From Mixta gaviniae (GTDB taxonomy: Bacteria; Pseudomonadota; Gammaproteobacteria; Enterobacterales; Enterobacteriaceae), in contig NZ_CP026377.1 in assembly GCF_002953195.1 (NCBI RefSeq), forward strand, positions 2,046,001 through 2,110,000: a DNA stretch of 64,000 nucleotides. The letters are read 5' to 3'. Position numbers and translations under genes: made by a program. The notes beneath the pieces were generated by a model. The model was given only the letters and a program-made list of their open reading frames with translations, ran no database searches and was not told the DNA's origin. Of the stretch, positions 1-9,455 are shown one piece after another. Within the stretch, counting starts at the first letter, position 1. Each line of letters begins with the position of its first letter.

Positions 1-734
1 CCGTAGATTTGCTGCAGCACGAACGGCGAGGCGCCGATATAGGCGAACATGCCGGACATCATAAAGCCCTGCGTCAGGCAGAAGCCCATAAACGGACGGT
101 GGGTCACCACCTTACCCAGCGCCGCCCAGGCGGACAGCAGCGAACCCTGGCTGCGGCGTGCCGCAGGGAGCGTTTCATGCAGCTTCAGGCGCGCCATCGC
201 CAGCAGCAGCAGCGCGATCAGCGCCAGCGTCATAAACAGGCCGCGCCAGTCGAGGAACGCCATCAGCGCGCCGCCCATCACCGGGGCGGCGATCGGCGCC
301 AGGCCATTGACCAGCATCAGCATGGCGAAAAAACGCGTCAGATCGTGGCCGCTGTACATGTCGCGGGCGATGGCGCGCGACAGCACCGCGCCGCCGGCGC
401 CCGCCAGGCCTTCAAACAGCCGCGCCAGCAGCAGTTGGTCAATCGTTTGCGCCAGCGCGCAGCCGACCGAAGCGATAAACAGCAGGATCAGTGAGAGCGT
501 CAGCGGGCGCAGGCGACCGGTTTTATCGCTGAGCGGGCCGAAGATCAGCTGGCCGGCGCCCAGCCCCAGCAGGCCGGCGGTCAGGCTCAGCTGGGCGGTC
601 GCCGTCGGTGTGTGCAGATCGGCGGCCAGCGCCGGCAGCGCCGGCAGGTAAAGATCGATACAGAGCGGCCCCAGCGCCGCCAGTAAACCGAGGCTAATGG
701 CATAACCGATACGGTTAGAGTGAGTGGCAGGCAT
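1..734 (-). CDS. Bcr/CflA-family MFS drug efflux transporter (3' end outside window)
   Basis: Reading leftward from the ATG at 732-734 gives 244 residues without a stop before the window edge, so the C-terminal part is missing. The protein is very hydrophobic, with roughly six to seven predicted membrane helices in the visible part. The loop between helices 2 and 3 reads GPLSDKTGRLRP, the MFS motif A. The N-terminal pattern (DLYLPALPALAADL) is typical of the DHA1 Bcr/CflA drug:H+ antiporters that export small molecules across the inner membrane. A GGGAG sequence lies about 12 bases upstream of the start, which is rather far. Which paralogue this is cannot be decided. It diverges from osmE. 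Confidence 0.85.
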   Translation of the reverse strand, partial: MPATHSNRIGYAISLGLLAALGPLCIDLYLPALPALAADLHTPTATAQLSLTAGLLGLGAGQLIFGPLSDKTGRLRPLTLSLILLFIASVGCALAQTIDQLLLARLFEGLAGAGGAVLSRAIARDMYSGHDLTRFFAMLMLVNGLAPIAAPVMGGALMAFLDWRGLFMTLALIALLLLAMARLKLHETLPAARRSQGSLLSAWAALGKVVTHRPFMGFCLTQGFMMSGMFAYIGASPFVLQQIY

Positions 735-1019
735 TGCGTTGTTTTTCTCCCTGTCAGGAATGATGATGTGGTATCCATTGCGCGCGGATTTCTTGAGATC
801 CGCGTCAGGCCGCGATAGCGGGCGGCCAAATTATACGAACAAGCGCCGCCGCGCCCTACGGTTTTCCGTCGCGACAATCGCCGGGAGCAACCACCGCCGT
901 GCCTGAAGCAGGCTGTGAAGTCTGAAAAAAGAAAAATGCCCGGCCATAAAGTTGATAAATCAGCCATTATGTTCCACGCTTATCCCTACATGGACAATAA
1001 ATGAATGAGGAACAACAAG

Positions 1020-1355
1020 ATGAAAAAATTCACAGGATTAGTTGGTGCTGCTGTGGCTCTGGCCGTGTTATCTGGCTGTAGCGCTTACGATCGTGCTGAA
1101 AGCTATGTGACTCAGCCGGTTGTTAAGGATGTGAAAAAAGGGATGACGCGTGACCAGGTCCGTCAGGTCGCGGGTCCGGCTTCCACAGAAATCACCATGG
1201 TACACGCGCGTGGCACTTGCCAGACTTATGTCCTGGGCGAGCGCGACGGCAAGCCGCAGACCTATTTCGTCAGCTACAGCGATACCGGCCGCGTAATGAA
1301 CTACGGCTTCCAGAGCTGCAAAGAGTACGACACCGATCCGCAGGCCAATCAGTAA
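1020..1355 (+). CDS. osmE: Osmotically inducible lipoprotein OsmE
   Basis: The product is a 111-residue outer-membrane-type lipoprotein of the SmpA/OmlA-like fold family. A lipoprotein signal ends in LSGC, with the lipidated Cys at residue 20. The conserved core ([36 protein letters not shown]) matches enterobacterial OsmE closely. I chose the ATG at 1020 rather than the in-frame ATG at 1005 because AGGA at 1008-1011 gives a normal ribosome-site spacing and the signal peptide then starts with MKK. In E. coli osmE is sigma-S and osmotically controlled. I could not identify the promoter with confidence here. A strong hairpin follows the stop. Confidence 0.95.
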   Translation: MKKFTGLVGAAVALAVLSGCSAYDRAESYVTQPVVKDVKKGMTRDQVRQVAGPASTEITMVHARGTCQTYVLGERDGKPQTYFVSYSDTGRVMNYGFQSCKEYDTDPQANQ

Positions 1356-1371
1356 GGCCGGATAGCATATT

Positions 1372-1403
1372 AACGGGGGCGGTCCGCAGGGGCCGCCCCC
1401 GTT
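1372..1403 (+). terminator. Hairpin after osmE, likely terminator
   Basis: There is a perfect 11-bp stem (1372-1382 with 1393-1403, AACGGGGGCGG and its complement) followed on the + strand by a modest T-containing tail. It sits between the convergent osmE and the next minus-strand gene and could serve both, but the U-tract is weak. Confidence 0.6.
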
Positions 1404-1421
1404 GTTGTATGCGCGGCCCGG

Positions 1422-1844
1422 TTATAGCCCTGACGGCCGCGGCACCTCCAGATACTCTCCGTCGACAGTACGCGCATAGTAGTGTCCATCCTGCACATAG
1501 TAGCGGCGTCCGTTATAATCCAGCGCGCGTATCGCGTCGCTAAATCCCCTCTGTGCGACAGGTGGCTGCGCCACCACATAGCCATCGCCCTGACGCTGAT
1601 AGTAGCTGCCGTTCAGCAGGTAATACGTCAGCCCGCCAATCAATACCGCCGTCGCCGCTTCCGGCAGAAAACGGAAGGGCGCAGGACGCCGCCAGCCGCG
1701 GCCTTCGCCGCCATGATGCCAGCCAGGACCGCCTTCGCCGCCATGGTGCCAGCCAGGGCCGGGACCCGGTCCGCCCGGATGCGCGATGGCCGCGACGGGT
1801 GCTGCCAGCGTCAGCGCCAGTAGCGATGCGATAAGTTTTTTCAT
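1422..1844 (-). CDS. Small secreted Gly/His/Pro-rich protein, function unknown
   Basis: The product has 140 residues, beginning with a clear Sec signal peptide (MKKLIASLLALTLAAPVAAIAHP, with cleavage near residue 21). A Gly/Pro/His/Trp-rich segment follows that contains two copies of the decapeptide GPGWHHGGEG. Next come a short hydrophobic stretch (TAVLIGGLTYYLL) and a Tyr-rich C-terminal part (YNGRRYYVQDGHYYARTVDGEY). The YxxxxxYY pattern recalls the DUF6515-type envelope proteins of enterics, but I do not recognise a named gene. His-rich repeats could bind metal, which is inference only. The gene is transcribed towards osmE. The two decapeptides are encoded by a 30-bp tandem DNA repeat. 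Confidence 0.75.
   Translation of the reverse strand: MKKLIASLLALTLAAPVAAIAHPGGPGPGPGWHHGGEGGPGWHHGGEGRGWRRPAPFRFLPEAATAVLIGGLTYYLLNGSYYQRQGDGYVVAQPPVAQRGFSDAIRALDYNGRRYYVQDGHYYARTVDGEYLEVPRPSGL
1701..1760. repeat. Two-copy 30-bp tandem repeat inside the secreted Gly/His-rich gene
   Basis: Bases 1701-1730 and 1731-1760 are identical at 28 of 30 positions and encode the two GPGWHHGGEG units. The repeat is in frame, so copy-number change would not break the protein. Confidence 0.85.
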
Positions 1845-1972
1845 GGGCGTTCTCCTGCGTTAGCTCACCGCAGAATTGCGCTGAACGCGGGAAAAAACAA
1901 GCGTAATCAGGCCGCTTTTGCGCTTCCTTACCACGCTTAACGCTTTCTTAACGCCGGGGGAGAAATGTGAAG

Positions 1973-1998
1973 AAAAAAGGCGGGCCGCGTGGCCCGCC
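1973..1998 (-). terminator. Rho-independent terminator of katE
   Basis: On the minus strand GGCGGGCC-ACGC-GGCCCGCC (1979-1998) is followed directly by six T residues. It starts about 10 bases after the katE stop. Confidence 0.9.
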
Positions 1999-2007
1999 GG
2001 GGGAACA

Positions 2008-4272
2008 TCAGGCAGGAACGCTTAACGCTTTCTGGCTGCGCGACCAGATACGGTGCGCGCCGAGGAAGGAGATAAACTCGCTCATTAATACGCCTTCCGC
2101 TTTCACATCCTCGATCAGGCCCTCTTCAGGCTCATCGTCGCCCAGGCCGAACTGCGCTTTAAAACGGCGCGCGTCGCCGCTCAGGGCGATCACCTTCAGA
2201 TGTTTATAAGCTTCCAGCAAATAATAGCGCGCGTCGCCGCTCAGCAGCAGCGCGTCGATATTGCCGTCCGGCACGATCACCGCATCGACCGTCACTGACG
2301 GCAGGCCGCTGAAGGTGCCGTCGATCGGCAGGGTGGAGCCGTCGTCGGCGCGCACCTGACCCATATGTGCCGCCAGCAGCTTAGCGTGGACGCCATGCGC
2401 TTTCAGCTCCTGCAGGATCGCCAGCACGTCGGCGGCCTTCACGCCGTCGCTCAGCAGCAGCGCCACCTGACGGCCTTTGATATTGCCGCTTGGCACGGCA
2501 TACAGGCTCAGGCTGGCATCTTTGCGCAGGCCGTTAACATCTTTCGGCGGCGCGGTGTGCAGCTTATCATCCGACAGCGCAATGCCGAGGTTCTGCGCCA
2601 CGCCGTGCGCCAGCGATACATCGATATGCAGCAGGTGATCGACCACGCGCTCGCGAATATAGGCGCGCGCCACTTTGCTCAGCTCAAACGAGAAAGCGTC
2701 GATAATATGCTGCTGCTCGATCGGCGTCTGGCTCAGCCAGAACAGACGCGGCTGCGAATAGTATTCGCCGAAGGAGGGGCTGCGCTCGCGCACTTTATGC
2801 CCTTCGATACGCTCCTGATAGCTTTCAAAACCGCCGCGCTGCGGCTGCGGCGGCGTTTCGCGCGGCCAGTTGTCGTTGATGGAATTCGGCTCATAGTTCG
2901 CCGGATTGGTATCGATATCCATGCGGTGCATGCCCTGACGCTGGAAATTATGGTAAGGGCAGACCGGACGGTTAATCGGAATTTCATGGAAGTTAGGGCC
3001 ACCGAGACGGCTGATTTGCGTATCGGTATAGGAGAAGAGACGCCCCTGCAGCAGCGGGTCGTTAGTGAAATCGAGGCCCGGAACGATATGGCCCGGATGG
3101 AACGCCACCTGTTCGGTTTCAGCGAAGAAGTTATCCGGGTTGCGGTTCAGCACCATTTTACCGATCAGCTCTACCGGCACCAGCTCTTCCGGGATCAGCT
3201 TAGTGGCGTCGAGCAGATCGAAATCGAATTTGAACTCATCCTCTTCCGGGATCAGCTGCACGCCCAGCTCATATTCAGGATAATCGCCCGCTTCGATCGC
3301 TTCCCACAGGTCGCGGCGATGGAAATCGGGATCGCGGCCGGTCAGCTTCTGCGCTTCATCCCACAGCAGCGACGCTTTGCCCGCTACCGGCTTCCAGTGG
3401 AAGCGGACGAATGTCGCTTTACCTTCCGCGTTAATCAGGCGGAAGGTATGAATGCCGAACCCTTCCATTGTGCGATAGCTGCGTGGAATGCCGCGGTCAG
3501 ACATCGCCCACATAACGTTGTGCAGCGTTTCCGGCTGCAGCGATACATAATCCCAGAAAGTGTCGTGCGCGCTTTGTCCCTGCGGGATTTCGTTGTGCGG
3601 CTCAGGTTTTACCGCGTGGACAAAGTCTGGAAACTTATGTGCGTCCTGAATAAAGAAGACCGGCGTATTGTTGCCGACCAGGTCGAAAACCCCTTCCTGG
3701 GTATAAAATTTGGTAGCGAAGCCGCGAATATCGCGCACGGTGTCGGCAGAGCCGGCGCTGCCCTGAACGGTGGAAAAGCGGACGAAGACTGGCGTGATCT
3801 GATCGGGATCGCGCAGGAAATCCGCTTTTGTCACCTCGCTCATCGAGCGATAGGGCTGAAAGTAGCCGTGCGCTGCCGAACCGCGCGCGTGAACGATACG
3901 TTCCGGGATGCGCTCATGGTCGAAATGCGTGATTTTTTCACGCATGATGAAATCTTCCAGCAGCGTCGGCCCACGCGTGCCGGCCTTCAGGGAGTTCTGA
4001 TCGTTGGCGATGCGCGTGCCCTGGTTGGTGGTCAGCGGGAAGTTTTCGCCGCCTTTGCGGTGCGCCTCGAGCTGATCGAGCTTGGCGTTACGCGTATCGG
4101 GCGATTTCAGGCTGCCGGGGGCGGTGGGCTGTTTGCCGGGCGGCGTCGGTTCGGCAGAAGGCTTGTGAGAACCATCCTCAGGTGCCAGAGAATCAAGGCC
4201 AGGCTTAGCGGATTCAGGACCTGTAGCCGGTGCGCTGTGGCTCAGTTCCTTATTATCGGTTTCTTTCGACAT
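2008..4272 (-). CDS. katE: Catalase HPII, large monofunctional haem catalase
   Basis: The 754-residue protein decomposes hydrogen peroxide in the cytoplasm. It is the large-subunit catalase type: a hydrophilic N-terminal extension (residues 1-75), the catalase core, and a C-terminal flavodoxin-like (class I amidotransferase-like) domain from about residue 600. The active-site His is in [10 protein letters not shown]. The haem-ligand Tyr is in [10 protein letters not shown]. With the start at 4272 the His falls at residue 128, the E. coli HPII number. I prefer the ATG at 4272 to the one at 4278 because AGGAG lies 8 bases upstream of it but only 2 from the other. A sigma-S-like -10 lies just upstream and a strong terminator follows. 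The gene is monocistronic. Confidence 0.97.
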   Translation of the reverse strand: MSKETDNKELSHSAPATGPESAKPGLDSLAPEDGSHKPSAEPTPPGKQPTAPGSLKSPDTRNAKLDQLEAHRKGGENFPLTTNQGTRIANDQNSLKAGTRGPTLLEDFIMREKITHFDHERIPERIVHARGSAAHGYFQPYRSMSEVTKADFLRDPDQITPVFVRFSTVQGSAGSADTVRDIRGFATKFYTQEGVFDLVGNNTPVFFIQDAHKFPDFVHAVKPEPHNEIPQGQSAHDTFWDYVSLQPETLHNVMWAMSDRGIPRSYRTMEGFGIHTFRLINAEGKATFVRFHWKPVAGKASLLWDEAQKLTGRDPDFHRRDLWEAIEAGDYPEYELGVQLIPEEDEFKFDFDLLDATKLIPEELVPVELIGKMVLNRNPDNFFAETEQVAFHPGHIVPGLDFTNDPLLQGRLFSYTDTQISRLGGPNFHEIPINRPVCPYHNFQRQGMHRMDIDTNPANYEPNSINDNWPRETPPQPQRGGFESYQERIEGHKVRERSPSFGEYYSQPRLFWLSQTPIEQQHIIDAFSFELSKVARAYIRERVVDHLLHIDVSLAHGVAQNLGIALSDDKLHTAPPKDVNGLRKDASLSLYAVPSGNIKGRQVALLLSDGVKAADVLAILQELKAHGVHAKLLAAHMGQVRADDGSTLPIDGTFSGLPSVTVDAVIVPDGNIDALLLSGDARYYLLEAYKHLKVIALSGDARRFKAQFGLGDDEPEEGLIEDVKAEGVLMSEFISFLGAHRIWSRSQKALSVPA

Positions 4273-4307
4273 TAGCATTGCTCCTGTTGATGTCGTTCAA
4301 GGCTTCA

Positions 4308-4318
4308 TTAACTATAGA
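4308..4318 (-). promoter_or_regulatory. Sigma-S-like -10 element of katE
   Basis: The minus strand reads TCTATAGTTAA, one mismatch from the extended sigma-S -10 pattern KCTAYRCTTAA, about 36 bases before the katE start. katE is the classic RpoS-dependent catalase in E. coli. Assignment here is by motif and position. Confidence 0.55.
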
Positions 4319-4412
4319 ACAGCGCGCAAGGTACGCCTGGAGTTTTCGGGGATTTGTGTTATATCAGACCGCATTCGGAATGGCGGCACGGCGGAGCAGA
4401 GAGAATGCGGGC

Positions 4413-4442
4413 GAAAAAAAAGGGCCGGATTATCCGGCCCTT
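4413..4442 (-). terminator. Rho-independent terminator of tcyP
   Basis: On the minus strand an AAGGGCCGGAT/ATCCGGCCCTT stem is followed by a run of eight T residues, about 27 bases after the tcyP stop codon. Confidence 0.9.
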
Positions 4443-4469
4443 AGCATTTTACTGTGCCATGCGCTGCGT

Positions 4470-5861
4470 TTAGCGATGCACCAGCTCGCGCTGCTCCTCG
4501 CTGTTGAGCAGCGCTTTGTCGGTTTGCCCCAGCCAGTGACTGGTCAGCGAGCCGGCGGTCATCGATCCGTTGACGTTCAGCGCGGTGCGCCCCATATCGA
4601 TCAGCGGTTCGATGGAGATCAGCAGGGCGACCAGCGTGACCGGCAGGCCCATCGCCGGCAGCACAATCAGCGCGGCGAAGGTCGCGCCGCCGCCCACGCC
4701 CGCCACGCCGGCGGAGCTAAGGGTAACGATGCCGACCAGCGTCGCGATCCAGACCGGATCGAGCGGGTTGATGCCCATCGTCGGCGCTACCATCACTGCC
4801 AGCATGGTCGGATAGAGACCGGCGCAGCCGTTTTGTCCGATAGTGGCGCCAAACGAGGCGGAGAAGCTGGCGATCGATTCCGGCACGCCCAGACGCTGGG
4901 TTTGCGCTTCTACGTTCAGCGGAATGCTGGCGGCGCTGGAACGGCTGGTAAAGGCGAAAGTGATCACCGGCCACACTTTACGGAAAAAGCGCAGCGGATT
5001 AATGCCGTTCGCCGACAGCAGCAGGGCATGCACCGCAAACATGATCGCCAGACCGAGATAAGAAGCGACGACAAAGCTGCCGAGTTTGATAATGTCCTGC
5101 AGATTAGAGCCGGCCACCACTTTGGTCATTAGCGCCAGCACGCCGTACGGCGTCAGCTTCATGATCAGGCGCACCAGCTTCATCACCCACAGTTGCAGGG
5201 TGTCGATCGCTTTCAGCACGCGTTCGCCTTTTTCCCGATCGTCCTTCAGCAGCTGCAGCGCCGCCACGCCAAGGAAGGCGGCGAAAATCACCACGCTAAT
5301 GATCGAGGTAGGGTTAGCGCCCGCCAGGTCGGCAAACGGATTTTTCGGAATAAACGACAGCAGCATCTGCGGCGCGCTCAGGTCGGCCACTTTGCCCGCA
5401 TAGTTTGACTGAATAGCGGAGAGACGGGCGGTTTCCTGCGCGCCCTGTACCAGACCTTCGGCGCTCAGGCCGAACAGCGTGGTAACGAATACCCCGACCA
5501 GCGCGGAGATGGCCGTGGTGAACAGCAGCACGCCGATGGTCAGCACACTGATTTTTCCCAGGGAGGAGGCGTTATGCAGGCGTCCGACGGCGCTGAGAAT
5601 AGAGGCGAAAACCAGCGGCATAACGATCATCTGCAGCAGCTGCACATAGCCGTTGCCCACCACGTTGAACCAGGCGATCGATTCTTTCAGCACCGGCGCG
5701 CTTTCGCCGTAGATCAGCTGCAGCGCCAGACCGAACAGCACGCCCATTACCAGGCCGACCAGCACTTTCTTCGACAGACTCCAGCCGTTGCGGCCCAGCC
5801 TGGAAAGCACCACCAGTAAGGCGATAAACGCCAGGATATTGAGAATAAGCGGAACAGTCAT
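4470..5861 (-). CDS. tcyP: L-cystine:cation symporter TcyP
   Basis: The 463-residue inner-membrane protein belongs to the dicarboxylate/amino acid:cation symporter (DAACS) family and is the orthologue of E. coli TcyP (YdjN), which imports L-cystine. It has about nine membrane segments and the family signature stretches [25 protein letters not shown] and [14 protein letters not shown]. It ends ELVHR, as in E. coli. The ATG at 5861 is chosen because GGAG precedes it by 8 bases. An in-frame upstream ATG at 5888 lacks such a site and would add nine residues absent from homologues. It is followed by its own terminator and is probably monocistronic. Confidence 0.96.
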   Translation of the reverse strand: MTVPLILNILAFIALLVVLSRLGRNGWSLSKKVLVGLVMGVLFGLALQLIYGESAPVLKESIAWFNVVGNGYVQLLQMIVMPLVFASILSAVGRLHNASSLGKISVLTIGVLLFTTAISALVGVFVTTLFGLSAEGLVQGAQETARLSAIQSNYAGKVADLSAPQMLLSFIPKNPFADLAGANPTSIISVVIFAAFLGVAALQLLKDDREKGERVLKAIDTLQLWVMKLVRLIMKLTPYGVLALMTKVVAGSNLQDIIKLGSFVVASYLGLAIMFAVHALLLSANGINPLRFFRKVWPVITFAFTSRSSAASIPLNVEAQTQRLGVPESIASFSASFGATIGQNGCAGLYPTMLAVMVAPTMGINPLDPVWIATLVGIVTLSSAGVAGVGGGATFAALIVLPAMGLPVTLVALLISIEPLIDMGRTALNVNGSMTAGSLTSHWLGQTDKALLNSEEQRELVHR

Positions 5862-6046
5862 CCTGTTTTCTCCATAAATATGCCCCACAGCGGAGCCGTT
5901 CTGGCGCTGTGAGGCAGGGTGAAGATATTTTTATCCACGCATTAAGTTGCGCAACTGACGGAATGGTAACAGGCTGGACAGAATCAGGATTAGAACCGAA
6001 TGGAATGGGTTATAACTTTTTGCCTAAATTCGTATGAAAATCAGCC

Positions 6047-6628
6047 TCACCTGAGGCTGATTAAGCGATCGATACCGGACTGAACGTTATTCATCAGCTG
6101 CGCAGGCCAGCCGTCGGCGCCGAAATGGGGCATACCGGGCGGGAACCACAGCGCACCCGCCACCAGCGCCAGGCAGAAAATGCGCTCCAGCTGATTGCCT
6201 GCTTTGGTGGTGAGGATGGGCAGACGAAAACGCCAGCGGCAGGGCCAGAGCAGCGGCACGCCGGCAGGGGTGAGCATATCGGCGGCGATATGGCTCAGAT
6301 AGCCTAACACCATGCCGTGCATGGCATCGGTCGGCACGGGCCAGCCGTGCGGCAGGTTTAGCTTTAGCAGCGTGACGCCGCCCACCACCGCCAGCAGGCT
6401 ATGGGTAAAGCCGCGGTGCCCGAACGCGCGCGCGATCGGGTGCGATATCCAGCGAAAACGCTGGCCCAGCGTGGAGCGCGGATGGTCGATATCGGGCAGC
6501 AGGCAGGTCAACAATACCGCCGGCATAATATGCCACCAGTCGCCGTTGGCCAGCTCTGGCGTTAACTCTGCACGCTTGGCAAATATCGCGCTGGCAATGG
6601 CGAAAATAACGTGGCCTTCGGCCGTCAT
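6047..6628 (-). CDS. ydjM: LexA-regulated inner-membrane protein YdjM
   Basis: The 193-residue membrane protein of the YdjM family (PF04307, LexA-binding, inner membrane-associated putative hydrolase) begins MTAEGHVIFAIASAIFAK. It carries the family signatures LLPDIDHPRSTLGQR, FGHRGFTHSLLA and DMLTPAGVPLLWPCRWRFRLP. The conserved Asp and His residues in DIDHP and HRGxTHS are the presumed metal ligands of this metal-dependent hydrolase-like family. Substrate is unknown. In E. coli ydjM belongs to the SOS regulon, and the upstream region here preserves LexA-type sequences. The gene is probably transcribed alone. Confidence 0.95.
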   Translation of the reverse strand: MTAEGHVIFAIASAIFAKRAELTPELANGDWWHIMPAVLLTCLLPDIDHPRSTLGQRFRWISHPIARAFGHRGFTHSLLAVVGGVTLLKLNLPHGWPVPTDAMHGMVLGYLSHIAADMLTPAGVPLLWPCRWRFRLPILTTKAGNQLERIFCLALVAGALWFPPGMPHFGADGWPAQLMNNVQSGIDRLISLR

Positions 6629-6649
6629 GAGGATAACCTGGATACATAA

Positions 6650-6683
6650 CTGTCAATGTATCCAGTATAGGGGATTTATACAG
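6650..6683 (-). promoter_or_regulatory. LexA operator region of ydjM
   Basis: On the minus strand CTGGATACATTGACAG (6650-6665) fits the 16-bp SOS box layout CTGT-N8-ACAG with one arm base changed. An adjoining CTGT...ACTG element extends to 6683. Both lie 22-55 bases before the ydjM start, and E. coli ydjM carries two overlapping LexA boxes in the same arrangement. Confidence 0.7.
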
Positions 6684-6752
6684 TGGATTGGAAGTTGTGA
6701 CGCTGTAACCAAAAGTGAATGCCGGACGGGGCGAGGCCCCGTCCGCTAAGGT

Positions 6753-7514
6753 TTAGCGCGCCAGCCAGCCGCCGTCGACCGCCAGCGTGTAGCCGTTGAC
6801 GTAATCAGACGCGGAGGAGGCGAGGAACACTACCGGCCCCATCATATCGTCCGGCTTGCCCCAGCGCCCGGCGGGAATACGGCCGAGAATTTCCTGGCTG
6901 CGGCCTTCATCGTTGCGCAGCTGCTCGGTATTGTTGGTTGCCATATAACCCGGCGCGATGGCGTTGACGTTGATATTGTGCGCCGCCCATTCGTTGGCCA
7001 TCAGGCGCGTCAGGCCCATTACCGCGCTTTTCGAGGCGGTGTAGGAAGGCACGCGGATGCCGCCCTGGAAGGAGAGCATCGAGGCGATATTGATAATCTT
7101 GCCGCCGCTGCCCTGGCTAATGAACTGACGCGCCACCGCCTGTGACATAAAGAACACCGTCTTGCTGTTGATGTTCATCACGTCATCCCAGTTCTGCTCG
7201 CTGAACTCAATCGCGTCCTGACGTCGGATAATGCCGGCGTTATTCACCAGAATATCGATGCGGCCAAACGCGGCCACCGCCTGTTCCACCACCTGCGGGA
7301 TGCAGCTGCTGTCCATCAGATCGGCATTGATATTGACGAACCGACGGCCGGTCGCTTCAACCAGCGCCGGCGTGTCGTCGGCACCGGAGTGGTTAACGCC
7401 GATGATATCGCAACCCGCCTGCGCCAGCCCGACGGCCATGCCCTGGCCCAGACCGGTATTGCAGCCGGTGATCAGGGCGACTTTGCCTTCCAGATTAAAT
7501 GCATTGAGAATCAT
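6753..7514 (-). CDS. kduD: 2-dehydro-3-deoxy-D-gluconate 5-dehydrogenase KduD
   Basis: The 253-residue classical short-chain dehydrogenase reduces 2,5-diketo-3-deoxygluconate to 2-keto-3-deoxygluconate in pectin/oligogalacturonide catabolism. The NAD(P)-binding motif TGCNTGLGQG is near residue 18. NNAG is near residue 90. The catalytic Ser-Tyr-Lys lies in IASMLSFQGG...SYTASKS. It ends DGGWLAR like E. coli KduD. The start at 7514 follows AAGGAAG with good spacing. Longer in-frame reading to 7640 overlaps kduI and has no homologue support. It is the second gene of a kduI-kduD operon with a 22-bp gap. Confidence 0.97.
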   Translation of the reverse strand: MILNAFNLEGKVALITGCNTGLGQGMAVGLAQAGCDIIGVNHSGADDTPALVEATGRRFVNINADLMDSSCIPQVVEQAVAAFGRIDILVNNAGIIRRQDAIEFSEQNWDDVMNINSKTVFFMSQAVARQFISQGSGGKIINIASMLSFQGGIRVPSYTASKSAVMGLTRLMANEWAAHNINVNAIAPGYMATNNTEQLRNDEGRSQEILGRIPAGRWGKPDDMMGPVVFLASSASDYVNGYTLAVDGGWLAR

Positions 7515-7536
7515 GATTCGCTTCCTTTTGTCACCG

Positions 7537-8373
7537 TTAACGCAGTTCACTGACTTTGACGTGATCCATATCGTCAAACACCTGGTTTTCACCCACCATG
7601 CCCCAGATAAAGGTATAGCGTTTGGTGCCGACGCCGGCATGAATCGACCAGCTCGGCGAGATCACCGCCTGCTCGTTATGCACCAGCAGATGGCGCGTCT
7701 CCTGCGGCTGGCCCATCATATGAAACACCGCCGTTTCCTCATCCATATCGAAGTAAAAGTAAACTTCCATTCGGCGTTCGTGCGTGTGGCAGGGCATGGT
7801 ATTCCACAGGCTGCCTTCATCCAGTTTGGTGAGGCCCATGGTCAGCTGACAGGTGGGCAGTACGTCCGGCACGATAAATTTATTGATGGTGCGACGGTTG
7901 CTGGTGGAAGCATCGCCCAGTGTGGTGGGCGAGGCTTCTTCGAGCGTGATTTTCTTATCGGGGTAGCGCGTATGCGCCGGGGCGCTGTTGTAATAGAACT
8001 TCGCAGGGCGGCTGGCGTCGACGCTTTTAAACACCACGGACTGCGCGCCCATGCCGACATAGAGCGCCTGCTCGTTGCCGATCTCCCAGGCGTTGCCGTC
8101 AACCTCGATCAGGCCCGGCCCGCCGATATTGATCACGCCCAGCTCGCGGCGCTCAAGAAAGTAGCTGACGCCGAGCTGCTTGCCCACTTCGCTGCCGATG
8201 GTGACGCTGGCGCTGACCGGCATCACGCCGCCGACGATAATGCGGTCGATATGGCTGTAGGTCATAGTGTAATTATCGGCGTCGAAAATCTTTTCGATGA
8301 GGAATTCGCGCCGCAGGCCGGCTGTATCCAGCTGGCGGGCATGATCGCTGTGAATGCTTTGACGGACTTGCAT
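7537..8373 (-). CDS. kduI: 4-deoxy-L-threo-5-hexosulose-uronate ketol-isomerase KduI
   Basis: The 278-residue cupin-fold isomerase converts 5-keto-4-deoxyuronate to 2,5-diketo-3-deoxygluconate, the step before KduD. The zinc ligands expected from E. coli KduI are present at the same numbers: His196, His198 and Glu203 in [11 protein letters not shown], and His245 in WSIHAGVG. The ATG at 8373 gives this numbering and has GAGAGG seven bases upstream. It is the first gene of the kduID operon. An exact KdgR-type operator lies about 95 bases upstream, so expression should respond to 2-keto-3-deoxygluconate. The E. coli map has no kdu genes between ydjM and hxpB, so this is an insertion relative to it. 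Confidence 0.97.
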   Translation of the reverse strand: MQVRQSIHSDHARQLDTAGLRREFLIEKIFDADNYTMTYSHIDRIIVGGVMPVSASVTIGSEVGKQLGVSYFLERRELGVINIGGPGLIEVDGNAWEIGNEQALYVGMGAQSVVFKSVDASRPAKFYYNSAPAHTRYPDKKITLEEASPTTLGDASTSNRRTINKFIVPDVLPTCQLTMGLTKLDEGSLWNTMPCHTHERRMEVYFYFDMDEETAVFHMMGQPQETRHLLVHNEQAVISPSWSIHAGVGTKRYTFIWGMVGENQVFDDMDHVKVSELR

Positions 8374-8468
8374 GTCGAGGCCTCTCTGACGTAACAAACG
8401 TGTAAAGGTGAGGTGTTACCTCTGTCGTGAACAGCATAATAGGCTTGGTGGGACAGCAATTCAATAAA

Positions 8469-8487
8469 AATGAAATGGCGTTTTATT
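8469..8487. promoter_or_regulatory. KdgR operator upstream of kduID
   Basis: AATGAAATGGCGTTTTATT agrees at every defined position with the KdgR consensus as I recall it (AATRAAAYNNYRTTTYATT). It lies 96-114 bases before the kduI start, in an AT-rich stretch suited to a promoter. KdgR represses pectin/uronate catabolic genes in Erwinia-type bacteria. Confidence 0.8.
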
Positions 8488-8591
8488 TATTTTGCATGCC
8501 GGATCATGTTTGCGAGAAAAAGTGCGACGACGTAACGGAAAACGGATGCGGCGGGCGCATGGAGGCGGGCTGAAGGGTCGGCACAGTTATT

Positions 8592-8610
8592 CCGCCCGCA
8601 AGGCGGGCGG
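8592..8610. other. Strong hairpin downstream of hxpB without a canonical U-tract
   Basis: CCGCCCGC (8592-8599) pairs perfectly with GCGGGCGG (8603-8610). On the strand of hxpB the T6 run lies before rather than after the stem, so this is a weak terminator candidate at best. Confidence 0.4.
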
Positions 8611-8623
8611 GAAAAAAGGGCGG

Positions 8624-9295
8624 TCAGCCGCCTTTGAGATGTTGGGGGGTCAGGGCGACAAGCGAGTCGAGCCTGACATCGGCCAGCGCCCAACGCGCAT
8701 CCTGTCGGTATTCCGCAGCAGGTACCACGATAGAGCGCATACGCGCCGCTTTGGTGGCGATCATGCCGTTAAAGGAATCCTCCAGCGTCACGCAGTTCAG
8801 GGGATCGACGCCCAGTTGGGCGGCGGCGTCGAGGTAGACCTGCGGATGTGGCTTGCTCCAGGGCAGCGCTTCCGCCGAGGCGAGCGTGTCGAAGTAATCG
8901 CGCAGGTTAAACAGCGCCAGCACTTTTTCCAGCATATGCAGCGGCGAGGCGGAGGCCAGGCCCACCTTTAGCCCCTGGTCGCGGCAGAGTTGCAGCGCCT
9001 GCTCCACACCCGGCAGCAGCGGCTTTTTCTCTTCCACCAGCTGGATGGCGCGCGCAATAATGCGGTCGGTCACTTCCTGCTGGCTCGGACCACGCCACGG
9101 CAGCGTTTCATACCACATGCGTACCACCTGATCGATACGCAGCCCCAGCGTATCGGGCAGCTCGCTGCGGCGCGAGAGATCCACATCCAGCGTAGAGAAG
9201 ATATCCAGTTCGGCCTGATCCCACAGCGGTTCAGAATCGATCAGCAGGCCATCCATATCAAATATGGCGGCCACGACAGGTCGGGTATAGGTCAT
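8624..9295 (-). CDS. hxpB: Hexitol/2-deoxyglucose-6-phosphate phosphatase HxpB
   Basis: The 223-residue HAD-superfamily phosphatase (subfamily IA, beta-phosphoglucomutase-like cap) is orthologous to E. coli HxpB (YniC), which dephosphorylates 2-deoxyglucose-6-phosphate and other sugar phosphates in the cytosol. Motif I is DMDGLLID, with the nucleophile Asp13 and acid/base Asp15. Motif II Ser is in LASASP. Motif III Lys is in WSKPHPQVYL. Motif IV is VTLEDSFNG. The start follows GGAG with normal spacing. It is divergent from yniB, as in E. coli. Confidence 0.95.
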   Translation of the reverse strand: MTYTRPVVAAIFDMDGLLIDSEPLWDQAELDIFSTLDVDLSRRSELPDTLGLRIDQVVRMWYETLPWRGPSQQEVTDRIIARAIQLVEEKKPLLPGVEQALQLCRDQGLKVGLASASPLHMLEKVLALFNLRDYFDTLASAEALPWSKPHPQVYLDAAAQLGVDPLNCVTLEDSFNGMIATKAARMRSIVVPAAEYRQDARWALADVRLDSLVALTPQHLKGG

Positions 9296-9455
9296 ACAAA
9301 GCTCCGTGTTGACAGTTTATTTCACCATAGCATGAAGACCGCCAGCAGGCATGCCCGCGCGGACAGGATAAAAGCGTGCGCCGCCGCTTTTTTTCAGGCA
9401 CTTTTCCCGCACAGCAGGTAGACTTACAGCCAGACAACAGGTGCAAGGAGAAACC

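Noticed and set aside
2365..4275. Long open frame on the + strand opposite katE (636 codons)
   Set aside because: It is antisense to an unmistakable catalase gene, has no ribosome site, and its residue make-up is the shadow of GC-rich coding sequence.
8592..8610. Hairpin as an intrinsic terminator of hxpB
   Set aside because: The T-run precedes the stem on the relevant strand, so the canonical order is missing. Kept only as a hairpin.
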